64,000 nucleotides of DNA from Arthrobacter sp. FW305-BF8 (GTDB lineage: Bacteria > Actinomycetota > Actinomycetes > Actinomycetales > Micrococcaceae), in assembly GCF_021789315.1 (NCBI RefSeq), contig NZ_CP084561.1, positions 2,666,001 through 2,730,000 of the forward strand, in the 5' to 3' direction. Positions 44,760 through 52,740 of the stretch are shown here, piece after piece. How positions within the stretch are numbered: position 1 is the stretch's first letter; each line of letters opens with the position of its first letter. A model generated the notes under the pieces. It saw nothing but the letters and a program-made list of their open reading frames with translations, did not search any database and was not told the origin of the DNA. A program made the position numbers and the translations under genes.

Positions 44760-45830
44760 ATGGGCAACCATAGTGACGGCAGTCCGAACCACTCGGGCAC
44801 CGTAGCTACGGCTGGTCAGCATGAGGTGGAGAAATTCCAGGATCCTGGACTTCCCCCGCACCGCTTGCGCCTGGCTGACACGGACCCGAAGGCCGCCAAG
44901 CGGGCAGAACGGCAGGTTGCCGCTCTCTTCGCAACCTCAGTTGTTGGCACCGTGATCTTCCTGGTGGCGTACTTCGCCATCGATCTGGGAGACGACTCAA
45001 GCATTGCCACCATCCGGCTGCAGAATGCGCTGCTTGGCATTGGCACAGCGTTCGCCATGCTCGGCATCGGCACCGGTATCGTGCACTGGGCCAAGGCCCT
45101 GATGCCGGACCACGAAGTCTCCGAGGAACGCCACGCGATCCGCACCGAGGATGACCGCCAGGCTGCGGTCCGCATCGTTGACGACATCGTCGAGGAAACG
45201 GGCATTAAGCGCCGCCCCCTCATCCGGAACACCCTGCTGGGCGCCGTGGCACTGGCACCACTGCCTGCCCTGGCCGTCTTCGGCGACCTGGGACCGCGCC
45301 CGGACGACAAGCTGGCACACACCATGTGGGCCCCGCAGGAGGGCAAGCTTAAGCGCCTCACCCGTGACCCCGATGGAACCCCCATCAAGGCCTCGGACGT
45401 CACCATCGGTTCCGCCTTCCACGTCATTCCGGAAGGCCTCAACGAACTCCACGAAGGCAAGCTCAACGAGAAGGCCAAGGCCGTCGTTCTGCTGATGCGC
45501 CTCGACCCGGCTTCGCTGAACCCCTCCGCGGGACGCGAAAACTGGGGCTACAACGGCATCGTTGCCTACTCCAAGATCTGCACCCACGTTGGTTGCCCTG
45601 TTGCCCTCTACGAGCAGCAGACGCACCACCTGCTGTGCCCGTGCCACCAGTCAACCTTCGACCTGACCCAGGAATGCAAGGTTATCTTCGGCCCGGCCAG
45701 CCGCCCGCTCCCCCAGCTGCCCATCGCAGTTGACGATGAGGGCTACCTGGTCGCCACCAGCGACTTCAAAGAACCTGTAGGACCAAGTTACTGGGAGCGT
45801 GATGAGCATGAGCGCAGCATCAACAGCTGA
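44760..45830 (+). CDS. qcrA: Rieske iron-sulfur subunit of the bcc complex, QcrA
   Basis: Carries the 2Fe-2S centre oxidising menaquinol. It has 356 residues. Three membrane helices typical of actinobacterial QcrA come first (LFATSVVGTVIFLVAYFAI, GIGTAFAMLGIGTGIVHWA, LLGAVALAPLPALAVF). The Rieske motifs are CTHVGC (Cys274, His276) and CPCHQS (Cys293, His296), with GPASRPLPQLP closing the fold. ATG 44760 has TGAGG 6 nt upstream; ATG 44748 is the alternative. Its 3' end overlaps qcrB by 29 bp. Confidence 0.95.
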   Translation: MGNHSDGSPNHSGTVATAGQHEVEKFQDPGLPPHRLRLADTDPKAAKRAERQVAALFATSVVGTVIFLVAYFAIDLGDDSSIATIRLQNALLGIGTAFAMLGIGTGIVHWAKALMPDHEVSEERHAIRTEDDRQAAVRIVDDIVEETGIKRRPLIRNTLLGAVALAPLPALAVFGDLGPRPDDKLAHTMWAPQEGKLKRLTRDPDGTPIKASDVTIGSAFHVIPEGLNELHEGKLNEKAKAVVLLMRLDPASLNPSAGRENWGYNGIVAYSKICTHVGCPVALYEQQTHHLLCPCHQSTFDLTQECKVIFGPASRPLPQLPIAVDDEGYLVATSDFKEPVGPSYWERDEHERSINS

Positions 45831-47478
45831 AGCCCCCGCCTACGTAGCCAACACCAAAGTCGGACGCTTTACTGACTTCGTCGACGAGCGCGTCGGCGGA
45901 TCGGGAATCCTCCGCGAATTCGGCCGCAAGGTATTCCCGGACCACTGGTCCTTCATGTTTGGCGAGGTGGCGCTGTATTCCTTCGTCATCCTGCTCATGT
46001 CGGGAACGTTCCTGACGTTCTTCTTCGATCCGTCCATGGCTGAGACGCACTACGCCGGCTCCTACACGCCACTGAAGAACGTCGAAATGTCTGTCGCCTA
46101 CAGCTCCTCGCTGGACATCTCCTTCGACGTCCGCGGCGGTCTGTTCATGCGCCAGGTCCACCACTGGGCAGCGCTGCTGTTCGTGGCCTCCGTGGCCGTG
46201 CACATGCTCCGGGTGTTCTTCACCGGCGCGTTCCGCAAGCCCCGTGAAATGAACTGGGTGGTGGGCGGTGTCCTGCTGATCCTGGCCATGGCCGCCGGCT
46301 TCACCGGTTACTCCCTTCCCGATGACCTGCTGTCCGGCAACGGCCTGCGCATCATCGACGGCGTGATCAAGTCGATTCCCGTGATCGGCACGTACATCTC
46401 CTTCTTCCTGTTCGGTGGCGAGTTCCCCGGCACGGTCATCATCAGCCGCCTCTACACGCTGCACATCCTGCTCGTGCCGGCACTGATCCTGCTGATGATC
46501 GTCGTGCACCTCTTCATGGTGGTTGTCCACAAGCACACGCAGTACCCCGGCCCGGGCCGCAACGACCGCAACGTCGTGGGCTACCCGCTGGGCCCGGTCT
46601 ACGCTGCGAAGGCCGGCGGCTTCTTCTTCATCGTGTTCGGTGTCATCGCCCTCATGGCCGCGTTCTTCACCATCAACCCGATCTGGAACTACGGCCCGTA
46701 CGATCCCTCCCCCGTGTCCGCAGGCACCCAGCCTGACTGGTACATCGGCTGGGTTGACGGTGCCCTGCGCCTGATGCCCGGTGTGATCAGCGGCTTCCAC
46801 TTCGAATACATCATCTTCGGTCACGTCCTGACGCTGAACGTCCTGCTCCCGGCACTTGTTCCGGCTGGCCTGGTGTTCACCGTGCTGTTCACCTACCCGT
46901 GGATCGAACGCTGGATCACCAAGGACAACCGTGAGCACCACGTCCTGGACCGCCCGCGCAACGCTCCCACGCGGACCGCGATCGGCATGGCCGGCTTCAT
47001 GTTCTACTGCGTCATGTGGGCAGCTGCCAGCTCCGACCTCATTGCAACGCACTTCCACGTGGCGCTGAACGACGTTACCTATTGGCTGCGCGCACTGTTC
47101 TTTATCGGACCGGTCATCGCGTTCGTCGTCACCAAGCGTGTAGCTCTGGCCCTGCAGCGCAAGGACCGCGAAATCGCCCTCCACGGCCGCGAGACCGGAC
47201 GTATTGTCCGCCTCCCGCACGGTGAGTTCATTGAGGTCCACGCTCCGCTCGACGAGTACAAGCGCTACAAGCTTGTTGGCTTCGAGTCGCCCGGACCGCT
47301 TCCGGCCCAGCCGAACGAGCACGGTGTGGTCACCCGCAAGGAAAACCGCCGCGCCAAGCTGTCCCGCTGGTTCTTCGAGGACAGGGTTGCCCCGGCGACC
47401 CCCGCAGAGCTGGAAGCAGGCCACGGCCACCACGAAGCTGTTGAAGCCGGCGAGGGACAGAAGACCCTCAGCCACTAA
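45802..47478 (+). CDS. qcrB: Cytochrome b subunit of the bcc complex, QcrB
   Basis: Eight-helix diheme cytochrome b holding the menaquinone sites. It has 558 residues, with the long C-terminal extension of actinobacterial QcrB (EIALHGRETGRIVRLPHGEFIEVHAPL). Heme ligands lie in VHHWAALLFVASVAVHMLRVFF and HILLVPALILLMIVVHLFMVVVHKH. ATG 45802 has GGGAG 4 nt upstream; ATG 45808 and GTG 45799 are alternatives. It is translationally coupled to qcrA. A strong terminator follows at 47537-47576. Confidence 0.96.
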   Translation: MSMSAASTAEAPAYVANTKVGRFTDFVDERVGGSGILREFGRKVFPDHWSFMFGEVALYSFVILLMSGTFLTFFFDPSMAETHYAGSYTPLKNVEMSVAYSSSLDISFDVRGGLFMRQVHHWAALLFVASVAVHMLRVFFTGAFRKPREMNWVVGGVLLILAMAAGFTGYSLPDDLLSGNGLRIIDGVIKSIPVIGTYISFFLFGGEFPGTVIISRLYTLHILLVPALILLMIVVHLFMVVVHKHTQYPGPGRNDRNVVGYPLGPVYAAKAGGFFFIVFGVIALMAAFFTINPIWNYGPYDPSPVSAGTQPDWYIGWVDGALRLMPGVISGFHFEYIIFGHVLTLNVLLPALVPAGLVFTVLFTYPWIERWITKDNREHHVLDRPRNAPTRTAIGMAGFMFYCVMWAAASSDLIATHFHVALNDVTYWLRALFFIGPVIAFVVTKRVALALQRKDREIALHGRETGRIVRLPHGEFIEVHAPLDEYKRYKLVGFESPGPLPAQPNEHGVVTRKENRRAKLSRWFFEDRVAPATPAELEAGHGHHEAVEAGEGQKTLSH

Positions 47479-47536
47479 GAAGCCAGGCCACTAGGTAGCA
47501 AGGCTTCTCAGCAACAGCGCTTCACCCAAGCAACAG

Positions 47537-47576
47537 ACAGAAAGGGCCCGGTCCATCAGGACCGGGCCCTTTCTGT
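47537..47576. terminator. Terminator of the ctaE-qcrCAB operon
   Basis: Perfect 18-bp stem ACAGAAAGGGCCCGGTCC (47537-47554) with its complement at 47559-47576, loop ATCA. It also faces the convergent GntR gene. Confidence 0.85.
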
Positions 47577-47653
47577 ATGCATGTTCTGCTTGCCAACCGG
47601 GCTGCTGTGACAAATGGGCTGCTGTGCGTGAAGCCAGCGGCAACCAGCCGGGT

Positions 47654-48445
47654 CTACTGCTGCCTGTAACCCGACGCGTAGTTCCGGGTGGGCCGGACGC
47701 CGGGCCGCTGCAGCGGCACCCACAGCTTGTACCGGTCGGCGCGGTAGTAGGACACCGAGTAGTCCACCATCGACCTGGCGACGAAGGCGTGCCGCTGGAT
47801 CTTCAGCAAGGGCGCACCGATTTCCACGTTAAGCAGCCGAGCGGTGGAGGGCGAAGCGGCGGTGGCCTCGATCATGTCCTCGCCCCATTCCATGACCAGC
47901 CCGAACTGTTCGCTCAGGACGTTGTACAGCGATGTCGGTGGCTCGCCGTCAAGAAGCCCCGGAACCCGGTGGGCCGGGATAAAGTTCTCATCCACGCTCA
48001 TTGGCTCGTTATCGGCCAGCAGGAGGCGGCGGAAGCGCACCAGGGGTGTTCCCTCCTCCAGCTGAAGTTCGCGCGCCAGGAAGGCGCTGGCGGCGATCTG
48101 CTCAAAGCTCAGCACCTTGGCGGCCGGCACCATGCCTCGGCGCTGCATCTCCTCGCTGTAGGAGGTCAGCTTGACCTGGAGGTCGAGCTTCGGTTTCCGG
48201 ACGAACGTGCCCAGGCCGACCACCCGCTCGATGACTTCCTCCCCCACCAGGGCGTCGATGGCCTGGCGGACGGTCATTCTGGCCAGGCTGAAACGTTCGG
48301 CCAGGTCACGCTCGGAAGGCAGCGCCGAGCCTGGCGGGCAGGACGTTGCGATGTAGGTCCTGAGGATCTCACGGAGCTGGACGTAAATCGGCGTCCCGCT
48401 GGTCCTGTCAATTTCACCGGCAATGCCGGCCACGTTAGCAGCCAC
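47654..48445 (-). CDS. GntR-family regulator with UTRA domain (HutC/DasR subfamily)
   Basis: A 263-residue repressor. The winged HTH spans residues about 18-85 (PIYVQLREILRTYI, LPSERDLAERFSLARMTVRQAIDAL). A UTRA effector domain covers about 105-250 (EEMQRRGMVPAAKVL, PLVRFRRLLLADNEPMSVDENFIP, YSVSYYRADRYKLWV). HutC/DasR relatives often sense amino-sugar phosphates or related sugars. It is divergent from the HPr gene 183 bp away, which suggests control of, or by, the PTS. GTG 48445 has AGGAG upstream. Confidence 0.9.
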   Translation of the reverse strand: MAANVAGIAGEIDRTSGTPIYVQLREILRTYIATSCPPGSALPSERDLAERFSLARMTVRQAIDALVGEEVIERVVGLGTFVRKPKLDLQVKLTSYSEEMQRRGMVPAAKVLSFEQIAASAFLARELQLEEGTPLVRFRRLLLADNEPMSVDENFIPAHRVPGLLDGEPPTSLYNVLSEQFGLVMEWGEDMIEATAASPSTARLLNVEIGAPLLKIQRHAFVARSMVDYSVSYYRADRYKLWVPLQRPGVRPTRNYASGYRQQ

Positions 48446-48628
48446 GGCGGCCGCTCCTGTAGTGCATGCTCACAGTTCAAGGGTAAGCCAAGCTGGCCAC
48501 AGGTCTAGACCAGGGCCGGCGCCCGGAAGATTGACGGCGCAGGGGCCGATATTCTTAGAGGCGAACCAAATGGAAAGACGGCGGAGGCTTCCCCAATGTG
48601 CCATCCCGTCCAAAACGAAGGAGTCCAG

Positions 48629-48922
48629 TTGCCCGTTCGTAAGGCAATAGTTTCTGCGGCCGTCGGCCTGCATGCCAGGCCCGCAGCGGTGTTCGTCCGC
48701 GCGGTCACGGAGACAGGCTTACCCGTGACCATCCGCAAGGCCGGCATTGACGCCGTTGACGCCCGCTCCCTGCTTGAAGTTATGACGGCCGACTTTGACT
48801 ACGGCTGCGAAGTCGAACTCGCAGTCAAGGAATCAGCCCTGCCAGCCGGCAAAAGCGTGGGTGAAGCGGAGGCGGCCCTGTCGGGTCTGGTCGAGCTGCT
48901 GGCGTCGCAGAAGGCCAGCTAG
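48629..48922 (+). CDS. ptsH: Phosphocarrier protein HPr
   Basis: General PTS phosphocarrier, 97 residues. Active-site His15 is in AAVGLHARPAAVFV, and Ser47 in DARSLLEVMTADFDYG corresponds to the regulatory serine. TTG 48629 was chosen because AAGGAG lies 5 nt upstream (48618-48623) and it gives the standard HPr N-terminus (MPVRKAIV). Longer frames begin upstream without support. No enzyme I or enzyme II gene is nearby, but it is divergent from a GntR/UTRA regulator. Confidence 0.94.
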   Translation: MPVRKAIVSAAVGLHARPAAVFVRAVTETGLPVTIRKAGIDAVDARSLLEVMTADFDYGCEVELAVKESALPAGKSVGEAEAALSGLVELLASQKAS

Positions 48923-48940
48923 GGCGGGATTAAACACAAG

Positions 48941-48989
48941 AAGAACGACGGCGGGCCCCACCGAAAAGGTGGGGCCCGCCGTCGTTCTT
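48941..48989. terminator. Bidirectional terminator between ptsH and ctaF
   Basis: Perfect 22-bp stem from 48941-48962 and 48968-48989 with loop GAAAA, one of the strongest hairpins in the window, between convergent genes. Confidence 0.9.
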
Positions 48990-49002
48990 GGTACTGAAAC
49001 GC

Positions 49003-49404
49003 TTAGTGTGCGTGGTCTCCGCGGCTGTACTCGTAGACCCAGCCCACGAGGGCCACCAGCGCCATACCACCGGCGATGAAGACGATCCAGAAGCCTACGG
49101 CCAGGCCGAGGAATCCTGCCGCGCAGGACAGGCCCAGGACCAGTGGCCACCAGCTCCAGGGGCTGAAGTGGCCCTGCTCGCCGGCGCCTTCGTGGATTTC
49201 CGCGTCAGCACGGTCCTCGGGCCGCATGCCCACGCGCTTGCCGGTGAAGCCGAGGTAGGCGCCGATCATGCCCGCCAGACCGCCAACCAGGAGGATGCCC
49301 AGGATGCCGACCCACTCAGACCAGTTGGTGAGGAAGCCGTAGATGATGGAAACCGGAACGAAGAAGAAAACTCCTGCTCCAAAAATCCATGACTCGATTC
49401 TCAT
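49003..49404 (-). CDS. ctaF: Cytochrome c oxidase subunit IV (actinobacterial)
   Basis: Small membrane subunit specific to actinobacterial aa3 oxidase, 133 residues and four helices. Signatures are MRIESWIFGAGVFFFVPVSIIYGF, GILLVGGLAGMIGAYLGFTGKRVGMRPEDR, FSPWSWWPLVLGL and GWVYEYSRGDHAH. Its start overlaps the ctaD stop by 4 bp (49401-49404), so it is the last gene of ctaC-ctaD-ctaF. Confidence 0.94.
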   Translation of the reverse strand: MRIESWIFGAGVFFFVPVSIIYGFLTNWSEWVGILGILLVGGLAGMIGAYLGFTGKRVGMRPEDRADAEIHEGAGEQGHFSPWSWWPLVLGLSCAAGFLGLAVGFWIVFIAGGMALVALVGWVYEYSRGDHAH

Positions 49405-51122
49405 TGCGCGGTGTCCTTCTGATCGGCGTTACCGAGCACGCTTGCTGCAGGTGCCGGCGACTCAATGGTGTGTGACTGGGAGAGCTCAGGGTGGTGCAGG
49501 TCCAGCGCCGGGCGTTCGGAGCGGATGCGCGGCAGGGACGTGAAGTTGTGCCGCGGCGGCGGGCAGGACGTGGCCCACTCCAGTGAGGCGCCGAAGCCCC
49601 AGGGATCGTCGACTTCCACCTTTTCCGCGCTGCGTGCGGTGATGTACACGTTCCAGAAGAACGGGATCAGGGACGCACCCAGGACGAACGAGGCAATGGT
49701 GGAGAACTGGTTCATCCAGGTGAAGTTGTCCTCCACCAGGTAGTCGGCGTAGCGGCGGGGCATGCCCTCGACGCCGAGCCAGTGCTGGATGAGGAAGGTG
49801 CCGTGGAAGCCCAGGAACAGGAGCCAGAAGTGGATCTTGCCGAGGCGTTCGTTGAGCATCTTGCCCGTCCACTTCGGCCACCAGAAGTAGAAGCCGGCGA
49901 ACATCGCGAACACCACGGTGCCGAAGACCACGTAGTGGAAGTGTGCCACCACGAAGTAGGAGTCGGAGACGTGGAAGTCCAGCGGCGGGGAGGCCAGGAT
50001 GATGCCGGTCAGGCCGCCGAAGAGGAACGTGATGAGGAAGCCGATGCTCCACAGCATAGGGGTCTCAAAGGTGATGGAACCGCGCCACATGGTGCCGATC
50101 CAGTTGAAGAACTTCACACCGGTGGGGACTGCGATGAGCATGGTCATGAAGGAGAAGAACGGCAGCAGCACGGAGCCGGTGACGTACATGTGGTGTGCCC
50201 ACACGGTTACGGACAGGGCGGCGATGGCGATGGTCGCGTAGACCAGGCCCTTGTAGCCGAAGATCGGCTTGCGGCTGAAGACCGGGAAAATCTCGGACAC
50301 GATGCCGAAGAACGGCAGCGCGATGATGTAAACCTCGGGGTGGCCGAAGAACCAGAACAGGTGCTGCCACAGGACGGCGCCGCCGTTCTCCGGGTCGAAG
50401 ATGTGCGCACCGAAGCGGCGGTCCGCGCCGAGGGCGAAGAGTGCTGCGGCAAGCGGCGGGAACGCCATCAGGACCAGGATGGCCGTCACAAGGGTGTTCC
50501 AGGTGAAGATCGGCATGCGCCACATGGTCATGCCGGGGGCACGCATGCAGATGATGGTGGTGATGAAGTTGACCGCGCCCAGGATGGTCCCGAAGCCGGA
50601 GAGTGCCAGGCCGAAGACCCAGAGGTCACCGCCAACGCCGGGGCTGAAGGTGGTGTTGGAGAGCGGTGCGTAGGCGAACCAGCCGAAGGATGCAGCACCC
50701 TGCGGGGTGATGAAGCCGGAAACGGCAATGGTAGAGCCAAACAGGAAGAACCAGAAGGCCAGCGCGTTCAGCCGCGGGAACGCGACATCCGGTGCACCGA
50801 TCTGCAGGGGCATGATCACGTTCGCAAAGCCGGCAAAGAGCGGGGTGGCGAACATGAGCAGCATGACCGTGCCGTGCATGGTGAACAGCTGGTTGTACTG
50901 TTCCTTGGTCTGCAGGATCTGCATGCCGGGTTCGAAGAGCTCGGCGCGGATGAGCAGGGCCATCACGCCGCCGAAGCAGAAGAACACGAAGGACGCGATC
51001 AGGTACATGTACCCGATGGTCTTGTGGTCCGTGGAGGTAATCCAGTTGACGACGATGCGACCCTTGGATTTGGGAACTACGGGAGCCTCAAGGATCCCGG
51101 GGGTCTGGGTGTAAGTAGCCAC
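49401..51122 (-). CDS. ctaD: Cytochrome c oxidase subunit I
   Basis: Catalytic subunit with hemes a/a3 and CuB. It has 573 residues and twelve helices. Seen: low-spin heme His in FTMHGTVMLLMF, the CuB/Tyr segment HLFWFFGHPEVYIIALPFFGI, HH of the CuB site in TVWAHHMYV, K-channel residues after it, and heme His pair in SYFVVAHFHYVVFG. The C-terminal 45 residues are a hydrophilic tail. Only 10 bp separates its start from the ctaC stop. Confidence 0.97.
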   Translation of the reverse strand: MATYTQTPGILEAPVVPKSKGRIVVNWITSTDHKTIGYMYLIASFVFFCFGGVMALLIRAELFEPGMQILQTKEQYNQLFTMHGTVMLLMFATPLFAGFANVIMPLQIGAPDVAFPRLNALAFWFFLFGSTIAVSGFITPQGAASFGWFAYAPLSNTTFSPGVGGDLWVFGLALSGFGTILGAVNFITTIICMRAPGMTMWRMPIFTWNTLVTAILVLMAFPPLAAALFALGADRRFGAHIFDPENGGAVLWQHLFWFFGHPEVYIIALPFFGIVSEIFPVFSRKPIFGYKGLVYATIAIAALSVTVWAHHMYVTGSVLLPFFSFMTMLIAVPTGVKFFNWIGTMWRGSITFETPMLWSIGFLITFLFGGLTGIILASPPLDFHVSDSYFVVAHFHYVVFGTVVFAMFAGFYFWWPKWTGKMLNERLGKIHFWLLFLGFHGTFLIQHWLGVEGMPRRYADYLVEDNFTWMNQFSTIASFVLGASLIPFFWNVYITARSAEKVEVDDPWGFGASLEWATSCPPPRHNFTSLPRIRSERPALDLHHPELSQSHTIESPAPAASVLGNADQKDTAQ

Positions 51123-51132
51123 TTCGCTTCCC

Positions 51133-52005
51133 TTACTTCGTAACGTTCAGGTTCGGGTTGCGGTCATACTCTTGGCCGAGCAGGCCCGTGTTGCCGTCCT
51201 GGCGCAGCTGGTTCATGTGAGCCTGGAATTCCGACTCGGAAACAACCTTGACGCGGAACAGCATTTCGGAGTGGTACTCACCGCAGAGCTCGGCGCACTT
51301 GCCGTCGTAGGTGCCCTCTTTGGTGGGGGTGAACCGGATGTAGTTGGTCTTACCCGGGATCATGTCCCTCTTCTGCAGGAATGCAGGAACCCAGAAGGAG
51401 TGGATGACGTCGCGCGAGTTCAGTTCCAGGTCAACAGACTTGTTGACGGGCAGGTAGAGCGTCGGGAGCTTCTCCTTGTCGATCGCTTCACCTGTCAGGT
51501 GCGCCTGGACGCCGGCCTCGTGGAGGTCCTCGGTGACGACGTCGCCCTTTTTGTAGTTGAAGTCCCAAGCCCACTGCTTGCCCCGGACGTCCACTACGAC
51601 GTCGGCGGGCTGCGAGCGGTCATCGATCGCCTGCTGGTCACGGTCGGTGAAGTAGAAGAACACCAGGACCATGAAGAGCGGGATCGTCAGGTAGAAGACC
51701 TCAAGGGGCAGGTTGAAGCTGGTCTGCCGAGGGAAACCCACGGTGCCCTTGCGGCGGCGGTAGGCCACGAGGCACCAGACGATCAGGCCCCACGTGATGA
51801 TGCCCACCACGAGGGCGGCAATCCATGAGTTGACCCAGAGGTCCATGATGCGGTCAGTGTGATTGGTGGTGCCACGCTCGGTGGGCAGCCACCCCTTCTC
51901 TACCTCTGGCGAACATCCAGTCAAAACCAACGCGCCGGCAGTTGCCAAGCCAGTGATCGTAGAGATCGTTTTGCGTCGGCTGCCGGTTCGGTTCTGCGAA
52001 CTCAC
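51133..52005 (-). CDS. ctaC: Cytochrome c oxidase subunit II (CuA, lipoprotein signal)
   Basis: Carries the CuA site that accepts electrons from QcrC. It has 290 residues. The signal ends LVLTGC (Cys31), a lipobox. Two membrane helices follow (WIAALVVGIITWGLIVWCLVAY, VFYLTIPLFMVLVFFYF). The CuA domain contains RDVIHSFWVPAF and CAELCGEYHSEM, giving the two Cys, His and Met ligands. GTG 52005 has AGGAAGGG upstream. First gene of ctaC-ctaD-ctaF. Confidence 0.96.
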   Translation of the reverse strand: MSSQNRTGSRRKTISTITGLATAGALVLTGCSPEVEKGWLPTERGTTNHTDRIMDLWVNSWIAALVVGIITWGLIVWCLVAYRRRKGTVGFPRQTSFNLPLEVFYLTIPLFMVLVFFYFTDRDQQAIDDRSQPADVVVDVRGKQWAWDFNYKKGDVVTEDLHEAGVQAHLTGEAIDKEKLPTLYLPVNKSVDLELNSRDVIHSFWVPAFLQKRDMIPGKTNYIRFTPTKEGTYDGKCAELCGEYHSEMLFRVKVVSESEFQAHMNQLRQDGNTGLLGQEYDRNPNLNVTK

Positions 52006-52132
52006 AGACGGCCCTTCCTACTTGTTGCTGTTGCCAGGGCGGCGAAAGCTTCCCGGGCACACTAAAAGTTTTACTACTCGGTGTAGAGCTTACCGCTCCC
52101 CGCAGGTTTTCGCCCACATGTCCCCACCGTGT

Positions 52133-52160
52133 GGCGGCGCCGGTTTTCACCGGCGCCGCC
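52133..52160 (-). terminator. Terminator of erpA
   Basis: Perfect 12-bp stem GGCGGCGCCGGT (52133-52144) with ACCGGCGCCGCC (52149-52160), just past the erpA stop on the minus strand. Confidence 0.65.
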
Positions 52161-52188
52161 AAGAGGTTCAGGAAGGGCCACTGACCCT

Positions 52189-52578
52189 TTAGTGGAACGA
52201 ATCACCGCAGGCGCATGAGCCGCCCGCATTCGGGTTGTCGATGGTGAAGCCCTGCTTGGAGATGGTGTCCTCAAAGTCGATGCTGGCACCGCTGAGGTAC
52301 GGGACGCTCATCTTGTCGACGACGACCTCGACACCGTCGTAATCGCGTACGGCGTCGCCTTCAAGGAGGCGCTCGTCAAAGTACAGCTGGTAAATGAGGC
52401 CGGAGCAGCCGCCCGGCTGCACGGCTACGCGGAGGCGAAGATCGGTGCGGCCTTCCTGCTCCAGGAGGCTGCGGACCTTGCCTGCTGCAACGTCCGTCAG
52501 CTGAACCTCGTGGCTCGCCAGTTCGTCACTGGCAGTGCCGGTGGGTTCGGTGCTGTTTTCATTGGTCGTAGTGCTCAT
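52189..52578 (-). CDS. erpA: A-type iron-sulfur carrier protein (HesB/IscA/ErpA)
   Basis: Carrier that inserts Fe-S clusters into target proteins. It has 129 residues with a 25-residue N-terminal extension. Conserved Cys residues are Cys58 (VAVQPGGCSGLIYQL), Cys122 and Cys124 (GGSCACGDSFH). It lies upstream of the oxidase operon in the same direction; Rieske maturation is a reasonable client, by inference. The start lies 7 nt after TAAGGT, which could act as a -10 or, through AAGG, as a ribosome-binding site. Confidence 0.93.
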   Translation of the reverse strand: MSTTTNENSTEPTGTASDELASHEVQLTDVAAGKVRSLLEQEGRTDLRLRVAVQPGGCSGLIYQLYFDERLLEGDAVRDYDGVEVVVDKMSVPYLSGASIDFEDTISKQGFTIDNPNAGGSCACGDSFH

Positions 52579-52584
52579 TGGCCT

Positions 52585-52590
52585 ACCTTA
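52585..52590 (-). promoter_or_regulatory. Predicted -10 box upstream of erpA
   Basis: Minus-strand TAAGGT ends 7 nt before ATG 52578. AAGG within it could instead be the ribosome-binding site, so the leaderless reading is uncertain here. Confidence 0.35.
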
Positions 52591-52740
52591 CTAACGACGG
52601 TTGTGGCTGCCCCGCTTGCACGGTGCCTGCCCCTACGGAAACGGTACGGGCTATAGCTACATGCTACGTCGATCCGGCGCGGAGCTCTAACTTCAGGCGT
52701 AACCCTGACAGGCCCCGCATTGTTCCCTGCCAGCCGCCTA

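Noticed and set aside
45820..47475. A 551-codon open frame opposite qcrB
   Set aside because: Antisense of a strongly biased gene; composition is repetitive His/Gln/Asp/Glu/Val without any motif, while qcrB is unmistakable.
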